A stretch of 64,000 bases of DNA, from contig NC_033627.1 in the NCBI RefSeq assembly GCF_001540865.1, positions 1,188,432 to 1,252,431 on the forward strand. The letters run 5' to 3'. Made by a program: the position numbers and the translations under genes. Below are positions 34,615 to 45,569 of the stretch, piece after piece. How positions within the stretch are numbered: position 1 is the stretch's first letter; each line of letters starts with the position of its first letter. The notes beneath the pieces were generated by a model. The model saw nothing but the letters and a program-made list of their open reading frames with translations, was not told the origin of the DNA and searched no databases. This DNA is from Ananas comosus (lineage: Eukaryota; Streptophyta; Magnoliopsida; Poales; Bromeliaceae).

Positions 34615-36291
34615 GGCCAATTTGTATAAAATTCATTAGTTTTGTCTCTTGAATTTTACAGATTTAGATTGAATTTTTAGAAAACAAACTAAAATACCTT
34701 TATTCTTTTTTCTCTCTCCTCTTTTTTTCGCTTGTTCTTTTTTTTTTTTTCTTTCTCTCCGAAGAGGGAGACGGAGGCAGAGACGGAGATGACCTGCCTC
34801 GCCTCTGCCCCGCGCACTCTCGCCCTCACATGCGCACCCTCCCTTCGTCTTCCTCGCTTCCGACCTAGTACCTAGACTCTCATTTTTTTATTCTCTCCGA
34901 CCCTCCTTCACCGCCTCCCCAGCTCTTTACAATAATAAAGAGGACAACCTCGTGTCCTCTTCCTCTCCTTTTCTCTCACATTCTTTTTTCTTTTTTTTTT
35001 TTTCTCTTCAACCCCCATTAACCGCCTTCGAGACACTCCATGACGGTAGCGAAGACAGCGTCACATTCTTTTCCTCCGTCTTCACCAGCACAGGCACCAC
35101 CGCCGGTGCTAGAGAATGAGGACTCGGAGCGAGAGTAGGTACGAGCCAAAAAATAAAAATAAAAAAAATAAAGAATAAAATATAAAAAAATAGTTTTTTC
35201 TATAAGAAAATTGAAGAACCAGAAGAAAATGATGAATTTGTACTTCTTCAGGTGGAATGTTGCACTATTTTAAGAAAATGTTGCACTATTTTAAAAAAAA
35301 ATTACACTCTTTGATAGAAATAATATACTTTTTTAGATAAAAGTTATACTTTTGAAACAAAAGTTGTACTTATTGAACGAAAATTGCACTATTTGGATAA
35401 AAAATACACTATTATTTCTCCTTCTCCTCCTGCTCTTTTTGGTAAAATAGCGCAATTTTCGACCAAATAGTATATTTTTTATTTAAAGAGTGCAACTTTT
35501 GTTCAAAGAGTACACTTTTTATCCAAAAAAGTATATTTTTTCTCTCAAAGAGAGTAAATTTTCTAAAAAATAGTACAACGTTATCTTAAAATAGTGCAAT
35601 ATTTTTCTAAAATAGTACAAATTCATCATCTTCTTCTTTTATCTCTAATTCTTTATTTTTCTTGTAGAAAAGTTATTTTTTATATTTTATTCTTTATTTT
35701 TTATTTTTTTATTTTTTTCTCGGCTTCGCTTTCACCGGCACTTGCTTCGAGTCTTCCTTCTCTGGCACCGGCGTCAGTGTCTGTGCCATCGAATACAGAA
35801 AAAAGAATGCGGCACTATCCTCATTACTGTCGTGGATGGTTACAAAGGCGATAGATGAGAGTCAAAGAGAAAAAAAAAAAAAAACAAGAGAAAAAAAGAA
35901 GAAGAAGAAAACGTGATGCTGCCACTCTTTACTGTTGTAAAGAGTCGGAGAGACGGTAGATGAGGGTCAGAGAAGAAAAAAAAAAGAGAGTCGAGGCGCG
36001 GCCTCGGTGGGGTTAGATGCGAGGAAGGTGGAGGGAGGGTGCGCAGGCGATGGCGAGGACGAGGGCGAGGGCGAGGGCACAGGACAGAGATGACGCGGGC
36101 CGCCTTCGCTTCTACCTCCATCGGCTGTTCAGAGAGAGAAAAAAAGAACGAGAGAAATAAAAGAGGAAAGAGAAAAGAGAATACGGATATTTTGGTTAGT
36201 TTTTTGGAAATTCGGTCCGAATCTCCAAAAGTAAAAAAGGGGCATACTTTTGCAAAATCTTAAAGCTAATGAATTTTTATGTAAATTGTCC
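34615..36291. mobile_element. Long-TIR Mutator-like element, copy B (1.68 kb)
   Basis: Same ends and same flanking sequence as copy A. The interior has C/T-rich sequence at 34740-35110 and a large internal foldback at about 35215-35645, then the same right half as copy A. No transposase motif was found, so it appears non-autonomous. The right part gives open frames on both strands from low-complexity repeats, which I do not call as genes. Confidence 0.75.
35215..35645. repeat. Internal foldback of degenerate 'TTGCACTATTT' units
   Basis: The left edge 'gatgaatttgtacttcttc' is the inverse of the right edge 'gtacaaattcatcatc'. Between them, units like 'ttgcactatttggataaa' are repeated in one orientation up to about 35420 and in the other after about 35440. 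The stem would be about 200 bp. This segment is exactly what copy A lacks. Confidence 0.7.
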
Positions 36292-38713
36292 ATATATATA
36301 TAGAATTAGGGTACTATATTATTTTTAGTACCGGAGCTCCGATATTATAGCTAGTATAGGAGCCTAGCGCGCACGCTCTCTCTCTAGCACTCTAGGTAGT
36401 CTTTATATATATATATATATATATAGTAGAGAGAGAGAGAGAGAAAATTGAGCTAGAATTTACCTAAAAGCATCAATCCATTGATGCTTTTAAATTTTTA
36501 GCCTTTAAATCTAAATTTTGACAATTAATAATTTTTGAATTAAATACTATTCCATCTATCATCATTTATCACCGCTGTTCTAACCCTACATCACCTTCAT
36601 CCAATAATTACAGACCTAGTATTCTAACTCAATTATATTTTGAATGTAAAATGTTAAACATCAACCATTAGAATTCAGTTTCAACTTTGAATCGTAGGTT
36701 TACATGTAAAGGTACTTCAATTATAAGACAAGAATAAAGAACAACATTCCGGATAATACCGTAAACCTGTACCATCCAATACTAAAATGAATGATTGAGG
36801 TGATGCTTATACGAGTCAGAGGCAATTCCTAGTCAAAGCCACAAATCCCAATGGAATTTGAAAATACATGAATTCATATTAGGGTGGGTCAAATCTCATC
36901 GGATATCAATGCTTCTTCCGAAAGATATCTTGCTTTAATTCTTTCCAAGTATTTTGTTATTGCTCGGAGACATGATGTTAAACGTAAAAATATTTAAATA
37001 TTATTTTTTTAATAATTTAAAATTTTATAATATAATGATTATTTTATATAATAACAGAGCAAAAAATTTTAAATTTGAATGTTTAAATTTTTAAAATATA
37101 ACGATTATTTTATATATAGTACCAAAATATTAGTTAACGAATAAGTGTTCATTTATCCAAACTTCAAGTTCTTTGTAAGGGTAAACAAAAAAAAAGAAAA
37201 AAAAAAAAGAAAAGAAAAGTAAAAAGAATCTAGTCACACTAACATGACAACGAGCCACTTGAATCATGCGCTATCCTATAATCCTAGCTAGGCTTACTAA
37301 TCTCATTTCTCTGGCCCTAGAAACTTTCTCGACTATAACTCTAGATTGTAAAATAAATACTTTAAAATAATAATCTTATGAATGACCTGTTAATATGTTG
37401 ATAGAGGAATATCATATATAAATTAACCAATGCAATGCAAATTAGTAGTAGCTGCTGATATGCCTATTAAATACATTAGTAGGCCATTTGTTTTTCGTTG
37501 TTTTTTTTAATTTCATCAATCATTTAAGTAGTATGGTGTTATAATTAATCCTAAGCTCCTATTATTTTATAAGTTGGTGAATTTAATCTTCACCTTTATT
37601 ATTTAATATATTTAAATAATTTTTATTATTATATTCTTGTAGGCTAAATCTATATATATATTTTTATCTGAACTATTAATTTTATAATTTTTTTTTATAT
37701 TTATGATGCATGGGAGTAACAGTAAAAAAGTATATGTTTAGAGCATTGTTCCAACAGAACACTTTTATGATTAATTATACTGTCGTACTAATACATCACA
37801 CATAAGTTAACTTATATGTAATACAAATCAAAGTAATAAAAAAAAAATACCATAAACCGGTAGCATTTTTCCCATGGAAACAAAAGGAGTGGAGCCTCTT
37901 ACTTTCCCAAGAATCTTTCCACCCGAAAAGAGGAAAAAAACACACAAGCTATCCATTACACAACAAATCAAAGTAAGATCTAAAGCACCTGTTACAAATT
38001 GGTGCTTCCTAAGAATCTCTTTTTTCTTTTCGTCGATCCTCTCCCTTTTCCAAAGAGCCACGAACCAAGCGACAAACACGATTAAGTTACCCTCCCTTGT
38101 TATAGTTCTTAGAAGAAGAAGAAGAAGAGGAGGAGGAGGAGGAGGGGGAAGAAGAGGATAAGATATGAACTAATGGTTCTTATAATCTCTACGTAGTTAC
38201 CATGTCAATGGAGCCCCACAACCATGCACCCACATGTTGTGTTGGTCTCGGAATCTCTCTTATCGCCTCTCCTACGATCGACATATCTTTTCCTGGGTAC
38301 AAAGTTTTTAAAGGGTTTTGATTAGAAATTAGGTTTGGTTTGATGTGTAACTCCACATCTAGAGCAGCTACACACACCCCCACCTCCTTGTCTACTTTGA
38401 TTTGACGTAGGAAAAGATGGCCACCAGATAATAGCTTTCCCTTCTCCTCCCCCTACCTCTCCTCCTCCGTAGGGATCTCGGGTCTATTTGGGTATTCCTC
38501 TACTAGGGTTCTTCTTTTTCTTCAACATAACCCCCCCCCCAATCCTAGCTACAAGCATAATCCTTGGGGTTTTTTTTTGTTTTTTTTTCCCCTTTCCTTT
38601 TCTTTTTCGTCCTCACACCACCTACTACACTTCTTTATAGTTTTATCCCCTCTCCTCTTCTTTCTTACAGTTGCTTTGTCAAATTTTTGCCACTAAAATA
38701 AGAGCGTTTATAG
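36292..38713. other. Intergenic DNA and KNOX 5' region
   Basis: AT-rich sequence with (TA)n at about 36402-36425, then a GAA/GGA-rich tract at 38110-38155 and C/T-rich sequence at 38440-38660 just upstream of the KNOX start. No gene is supported. The C/T-rich part is probably the KNOX leader and core promoter. Confidence 0.5.
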
Positions 38714-39189
38714 ATGGAGGAGTACTCCCTTCTAGGTGGTAGCAACTGCAACTCCTCAAGGGGTGCTACTAACGCTAATACTAACGCTATTACCACTAAT
38801 TCCTTCATGTATCTCCCATCATCTACAGCCATCGGCGCCGCCGCCGCCGCCGCCGCCGCAACAACTCCTCCTCCTTCGCCGCCGCCGCATGTGGTGGTTG
38901 CACCACCGCACATCTCCGGCCAATATGGCCGGAGCTACCAATATCCGCATAGATTCATAAACCAGCCTCTCAAAGCCGAAGCGGGGCCTTCTACTACTCA
39001 ATACCCACCTCTCGAGAGAGGAGCAATATTATTAGAGCATGGAGGAGGGGCGCGCCAAGAGACCTCTCCCAGAGAAGAGGAGGCTCTTAAGGCCAAGATT
39101 ATGTCCCATCCTCAATATTCCACCCTTCTTGGAGCCTACCTCGATTGCCAAAAAGTAATGTTTAATTAATTAATTCAATTCATTTCCAC

Positions 39190-39229
<40 letters not shown>

Positions 39230-42200
39230 TATAACTCGATCTAAACTGTAATTGCTTTATGTAGATAGAGCTAAATTAACTTCGATATGGATCTTAATTT
39301 GTAGGTAGGAGCTCCGCAGGAGGTGGTGGACCGGCTCACCGTGATGGCCCGAGAATTCGAGAGGCGCTGCCCGAGCGGCGGCCGACACGATCTGTCGACC
39401 GATCCGGAGCTCGACCAATTCATGGTGCATGCTCATGTCAACACATCTTACTTATCTCATGAATTATTCTTCAATTTGCTTAACTCAATCTTTATGTAGA
39501 AAGAGTAACGGGGATGTTAATTGTTGCGTATATGAACACTTAGGTTAACTAATTAACTGTTACTTTTAATTATGCATGTGTAGGAGGCTTACTATAACAT
39601 GCTGGTTAAATACCGAGAAGAGCTAACGAGGCCAATCCAAGAAGCCACGGAGTTCCTCAAGAGAGTCGAGTCCCAGCTTAATTCTCTCACTAATGGCGCT
39701 TCCTCACGCTTCTTTACCCCAGGTTTTTATATACTAATAATTAGCCTAGCTACTCATCGTAAATGTAAGCTATATATGTTACGAAGATATCGACTTTTTT
39801 TTTTTTTTTTTACATAGCCCTTATACTACTACACAGATGAGTAGTAGAGCACCACTGTAGTTTAGGGTTCTAAAAAAAAACTTTACCCTTGAACAGTGCA
39901 ACGCGAATGGGCACGGCACTAGTGGAACTGTATAGGAGACGAGAAAAAGAAGTAAAACTAAGTACGTACGTATATATTTACGAGGAGAGTTGCTCCCACA
40001 TTTCACGCAAGGGCGAAAGCAAAGGGAGAAGCGATCTCTCTCTCTCCTCTACTTTAATGGAGATTCTACATCTACACGTATATGTCACTGTATATAATAT
40101 AAAAATATAATAAGAACATCAAATATGAGTGAGAAAGAGAGTGACCTTCAACACATGGCGAGGCTATATATAGTGGTACCCATATCGCACAGTATCGGCC
40201 TATCGTTCATCTCCTTATATCGCACAGTATCGGCCTATCGTTCATCTCCTTATTTGTTTAGTTTATTTTAGTTCGTAAAAGTTCTTAACATTATATATAT
40301 GGTAGTTTAAAGCATGAATATTAATATATTTGCATAATCCACTAAAAATGTATAGTATATCTTATGGAGGGATTGTCATGAAAACAGACGCTGGAAAGCA
40401 ATAAGCGAAGCGATGTTGGTGCTGACAAGTGACGAGGGCTATATATTTATATGTTTAGGGTTACAAGGAGAATCCTACCTCGAGAATAATCGTGTAGCTT
40501 GAATGTTCACTAGGAGTTTAGATATTGCCGAGATTACGGAGCTGTGACGAGGCCAATGAGTGGGATATCTTTTGAGGAATCTAGATACTTTCCGATGTAT
40601 TAGCATTACAAGCTACATTGGAGAATGTATTAGCGTTTTAATTCTTGCCGTATGCCTAAGATGCTAACGTTATCATATTTTTGGTTGAGCCATATTGCGT
40701 ATGGAGTTGAAAAAGGATGCTTTTGGAACCAATAGGTCGCTGATGCTTCCACTTTTCGCTTGTCAGGTGTTCATCGTGATTCACATGTGCCGGATGGCTA
40801 GGAATCTTGATGCACAGTATGCCAGCACTTGTGTTGGAGTGCTCGCATGTGTACAAATCTTGATGCATGTTTGATGTGTGAAAAGCTGGAAGCATTAGGT
40901 TCATGTTAATATATAACAAGCTGGGTCATGTTACATCTCTTTTTATTTGATTTTGTTATATTACAATACTTGTTAACTTTATATGGCATCAGCTGTAGAT
41001 TGTTAACTAGGAGAGAGATGTCATTCCATGCATGTTATGAGGAGATAAAATATTGTGAAATGCTATTAGACTCAACTCAGATGCAATTTTAAAAATTAGA
41101 CAAGGTGTTAGTTGTGGTGATGCAGCTACAATGCTTTTCTACATTCTTTCATAGTCCTTTGTCACTTGCAATGTAACGCCTCCAATAGTCCCACATCGGG
41201 TGGAAAACTAATTCTAATTAGAATATATGAGAACTACGCGCTAGTTATAATAACTGGGCTCAAGCATTTTGGGCCGGTGGTTTGGGCTCAACGAGTTATT
41301 GTTGCTAGCGGGTCGGGTCGTTGCAATTGGTATCAGAGCCAAATATCAGCCGGAAGTGTGAGAGCTAAGTGCTATGCGGGATGAAGTGCTACACCAACAG
41401 ATTTGGTGGGAGCCACCTTTTGAACCCATAGAAGCCACCTCTAGAATCTCACATCGCCTAGTAATTATGATGCTGGTCTGTCTGTCTGTGATCTGGTTTG
41501 GACCGACGAGGACGTCAGAGTCTAAACCTGACGTCCTAAACAGGGGGAGTTTGTAACGCCCCTAATAGTCTGCCTGTGATCTGGTTTGGACCCGACGAGG
41601 ACGTCAGGGTCTAAACAGGGGGAGTTTGTAACACTCCCAATAGTCCCACATCGGGTGGAAAACTAATTCTGATTAGAACATATGAGACCTACATGCTAGT
41701 TATAATAACTGGGCTTAAGCATTTTGAGTCGGTGGTTTGGGCCCAATGAGTTATTGTTGCTTGTGGGTTGGGTCGTTGCATTCCATGTTTCTAGCAATTT
41801 ACTATCTGAGTACAAATAAAGTTTTACCGTGGAATTGCCATTTCTTTTTCTATTTATACAAAATATTTTATAGCGGAATTGCCATTGCACATAATGAGAA
41901 TTATTATGTTTTTCTTTGATTATTATAAATACGAAGAATGCTATTTTCATACAAGGAAAGATCCATATTGACAATCATCCCAATATAATACTTTAGTTGT
42001 TAGATTCATAAAATCACAGTTTAGATAATCGATCATTTCAATAGCCTAAAATAAAAAATCATCTCAATTTTAGTATGCATGGAGATCGAGTACATATTAT
42101 GGAGTTTGGCTTATGTGAAGGACGCAGTAACAAACTATTTCTGAAGGTTTCATCCTAACTGTATATCTCACTTTTTTAATCTACTATTGTCTTTTGCAAC

Positions 42201-44254
42201 TAAAATAAAATTACAATCTAATTAGCTAGAGATTTAATTTAAAGTGAGATGTACGTCGAAATGAAACTTTTATAAAGTAGTTTGTTAGTGCGCCCTTCAC
42301 TTGAGCCAAACTCTATGCTATGGGCCTTCAAGTCAAGATGTCCAGTAGTAAGTTTTTGTTGAGTTAGACGCATTGAGCTTAGCCACGTTATTTAGGTCTA
42401 GTCACGTTATGCGACTTGGTGCGAAATCAAATCTCCTATTTCTAAGTTTTCCATAGCATATGCATTTAGGGCAAGGTTTTAAGTGCCAGTCGACACAGGC
42501 CGTATCCACCGTACCATACCGTGCCAATAAGATACCGGCACGATACACATCCCGTACCGATGACACAGCTCAAAATCCTCTATTCTTTAAATTAGTCAGT
42601 AATTTTCTCAATAAAGTTCAAAAGATGTGATAAAAAGACATAATAAATAGTTAGAATATTTTGTTGCTAAAGAAAATAAATATTTCAAGCTATTATGTGT
42701 CGGTACACAAGAATTTTTTTGACCGGCACGCATCGGCATGCACCGTGCCGTACCGTGCCGGCAAGTTTCTGGCACGATCCCGTGCCACGGCACTTAAATC
42801 ATTGATTTAGGGTTTCCATTTGTGTAGCCTTTAGATGATGACTCTATTGATCTAAAGCTTATGTTTCATAGCCTTTTACTTCGTGGCTAGAGAGGGATTA
42901 TTGAAATAGGTGGGATTAGCATAATTGAATAGTAAGCTGAAAAGTGAGAGAGTAGGGAGGGTCATAGGGCGTTTGCCTACTACTACTACTACTACTACTA
43001 CCAAAAAGGAAGCGAAATCTTGTTAGGTGTGGTTTATATAATCTGAGTTGGAAGTTGTGAGTGCTTCTCTTATATGCCTCGGAGTGAAGGTGATAACTCT
43101 CCTAGTACTTCTTTGTAATCCTTAGGTTAATAGTGGAAGCTTCTTTTGTTTTGTTCTTCCATGAATATAGGAATAGCCGGACCACACAAAGTGATAGTGT
43201 CTTTATGGTTCTTCCTTTTCGTGTACGACTGCTCTTTGGCAGCGGGTTGTGATAGCACTCACCAAATGTTAAGCTTCACGACGGTTTTGAATTTGTTTGA
43301 CATCGTGTTTAATAGGAAGTTGCTGGATGAAAACATGAAGTTGAGGTAGCTCCACAAATATGGAAGAGGATAGTACCGTACGTTATTGGAACTTCGCCTG
43401 GCTTATTTCCTCTTTTGTGTTGGAAGGAGTACGTAGCAAACTGGCAAACACCTATTGCTTGTTATTTTTGGATCTACTATATATATTATTTGTCATATCT
43501 TTCTGGTTTACAAGCAGCTTTTCTTTTTGTATAGCGTACTAAATACATCAGATTGTTTCTTGTCATTGCGTTGACGTGCTCATTATTCGCTCCTCTGGAA
43601 TCAGCAGATGATAAGTGTGAAGGAGTTGGTTCCTCGGAAGAGGATCGGGATGCTAGCGGAGAAGGTGAAGCCCCTGAGATCGATCCTCGTGCAGAAGACA
43701 AAGAACTAAAGCAACACCTTCTGAAGAAGTATAGTGGCTACTTGAGCAGCCTTCGACAGGAGCTCTCGAAGAAAAAAAAGAAAGGGAAGCTACCGAAGGA
43801 TGCACGGCAAAAGCTACTTAGCTGGTGGGAGCTGCATTATAAATGGCCATATCCATCGGTATGATATTCCCAGATTATATATTGCCTTCCAACCGACAAA
43901 TCATTGGGGTTAGACCCCATTGATTCGCTAAAAAATTTGTTACGGACTACTAACATCACCCAAGTTGCTGTCCACTCTATTATTGGCCAAGTTATTAGGT
44001 GAATAAAGACTGAACACCAATTGAATATTGGCGTTGACAGATGAATTTTTTATACCAACTTAGAAAAGGATTTTTAACATATTTAACTCTGTAAAGTTGT
44101 CATTCAGATATATACCCTGTAAAATCTAAATTTTCATATACTTGAAAGTGTGGTTAATTTCTCACAAAAATTACCTGTAAAGTTGCAGAGTCAGCAGAAT
44201 CATGGGGCACACTTTGTAGGGTTTTTTTATGTTAAATATTAAATCTTTGAAGGG

Positions 44255-44303
<49 letters not shown>

Positions 44304-44695
44304 CTCGAGATTTTGCCAGGTATATGTTTACTGGCACGAAAATAATAAAATGTGTAGCCTTTCTCGTTGCGAACAGAAATCGTAAAATGGTATTGAGATT
44401 GTTACATATTATTTTGTATTGGTTGGCAATTATGACCGGGTTTAACACATGAATTAATGTTGGTATTAAGCAGGAAACAGAGAAGGTGGCCTTGGCAGAA
44501 TCAACGGGTCTCGATCAGAAGCAGATCAATAATTGGTTCATAAACCAGAGAAAGCGGCATTGGAAACCATCAGAGGACATGCAGTTCGTCGTCATGGATG
44601 GCTTCCACCCTCAAAATGCTGCTGCTGCCGCCGCTGCTGCTCTTTACATGGATGGCCAGTTCACGGGTGACGGCATGTACCGCCTTGGCCCTTAA
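38714..44695 (+). CDS. KN1: Class I KNOX homeobox protein, KNOTTED1/OSH1 type
   Basis: TALE homeodomain factor that maintains shoot meristem identity. Exons 38714-39154, 39305-39424, 39584-39722, 43608-43858 and 44474-44695 join in phase into 390 aa. After an Asn/Ala/Pro-rich N-terminus, KNOX1 begins near residue 122 ([20 protein letters not shown]) and continues over the exon 1/2 junction. KNOX2 spans about 180-228 ([20 protein letters not shown]). ELK begins at residue 266 ([17 protein letters not shown]). The homeodomain spans about 288-350 with the TALE extension HYKWPYPS and recognition helix [16 protein letters not shown]. The C-terminus ends [15 protein letters not shown], typical of the KN1/OSH1 clade. 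The five-exon structure with a long third intron (3.9 kb) matches class I KNOX genes. That intron holds a TRIM element, a family B element and a 35-bp tandem duplication. An (Ala)n stretch lies at about residues 42-50. Confidence 0.95.
40183..40252. repeat. 35-bp perfect tandem duplication in KNOX intron 3
   Basis: The unit starting 'atatcgcacagtatcggcct' and ending 'atcgttcatctcctt' is present twice back to back without visible differences. Confidence 0.75.
41172..41780 (+). mobile_element. TRIM-type LTR retroelement in KNOX intron 3
   Basis: Two 154-bp direct repeats, 41172-41325 and 41627-41780, each begin TGTAAC and end GTTGCA (TG...CA ends) and share 'agtcccacatcgggtggaaa'. Directly after the left repeat lies TGGTATCAGAGC (41328-41339), the primer-binding site complementary to initiator tRNA-Met. 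A purine tract 'aaacagggggag' precedes the right repeat. The interior of about 300 bp has no coding capacity, so this is a terminal-repeat retrotransposon in miniature. A third LTR start (TGTAACGCCCC, from 41552) sits inside the interior, after its own purine tract, and only about 20 bp of it are kept. The 5-bp flanks (TTGCA/TTCCA-like) are not a perfect duplication. Confidence 0.85.
42477..42800. mobile_element. Non-autonomous GC-motif element (family B), copy 2, in KNOX intron 3
   Basis: About 324 bp, same orientation and organisation as the copy in the CRWN intron (3670-4014): 'tttaagtgcc' start, 'ccgtaccataccgtgcc', AT-rich centre with 'ttgctaaagaaaataaatat', then 'gcaccgtgccgtaccgtgcc' and a 'ggcacttaaatc' end that inverts the start. 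No coding capacity. Confidence 0.7.
44256..44301. repeat. (TA)n microsatellite in KNOX intron 4
   Basis: About 22 uninterrupted TA units between the fourth and fifth KNOX exons. Confidence 0.9.
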
Positions 44696-45569
44696 TGCAC
44701 GGGTCGGAATTAGTAAGTCGGAAGCTATCTAGATGCAGATGGAATTAAGTTTATTATTCTTCAAGAAACAAATACCTTTTTTTGTGCTATAGTAGGGCAT
44801 TCAGTAGTACCATCTATAGTGTAGTGGTATTGCAACTTTAGTTAAATCGGTATTGTTTCGATATCTTATAATACTCGAGTGATTCCTTTTGCTTGGCTTG
44901 GTAAGTCTTACTGTTGGTAATGTTGTGGAATCCTAGTGTAGTATTTGGTGTTAGAAGATATTTCTGGTAAAACTTGGTTCTTTTTCTTCATCATATAAAA
45001 ATCTTCACTATGGTGCTGGCATTTTCTGTCTACGCTCTCTGTTTATTCTGCAAGTTCTGTAACTGTAAGACATGGTTGTGTATGCTGTTCTGTTACACAT
45101 GATTGCTGAAACTATCTTATTATCAAATTCTTTTTGTCACAGGATACTATAATTAGATTGTTATTGCTTTTGTTTGTTTTAGTGATATCAGTGTGAAATT
45201 TTGTGGCTTGCACAATTTTGCCTGGTCTGAGCAGGTTCAGTAATCAACAGAATCAAATGTTACTGTTTGTACGTGTGCGACAAGGATTTCAGTTGTAATA
45301 TATGTATCTGGTATCATTGTATAATTTCCTCTCATCAACATAACAAATTACATACCACATTTCTATGCAAAAGTGAAAACAAATTGGTTACATGTAGTTC
45401 TTTTCGCACCAATAGGAAACAGAAGTTGTAGCCGCAGTCATTTAACTTATTTTCTTACTTGTAAGAGCACGGGCACCATGATAAGCATGGATAGAGCTCC
45501 TTATTCCCTTTATATGTGTATCTATTTTTCTATATATATATATATGTATAGAGTTCATTATACCATCAT
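44696..45569. other. Convergent 3' region between KNOX and xylanase
   Basis: 3' flanks of two convergent genes. AT-rich, with a short (TA)n at about 45530-45546. No other feature is seen. Confidence 0.5.

Noticed and set aside
33761..36263. Arg/Gly-rich and Pro/Ser-rich open frames on both strands
   Set aside because: They lie in the low-complexity interior of two copies of a Mutator-like element and have no domain signature.
41166..41556. Open frames inside KNOX intron 3
   Set aside because: They are read from the LTR and interior of a TRIM element, which has no coding capacity.
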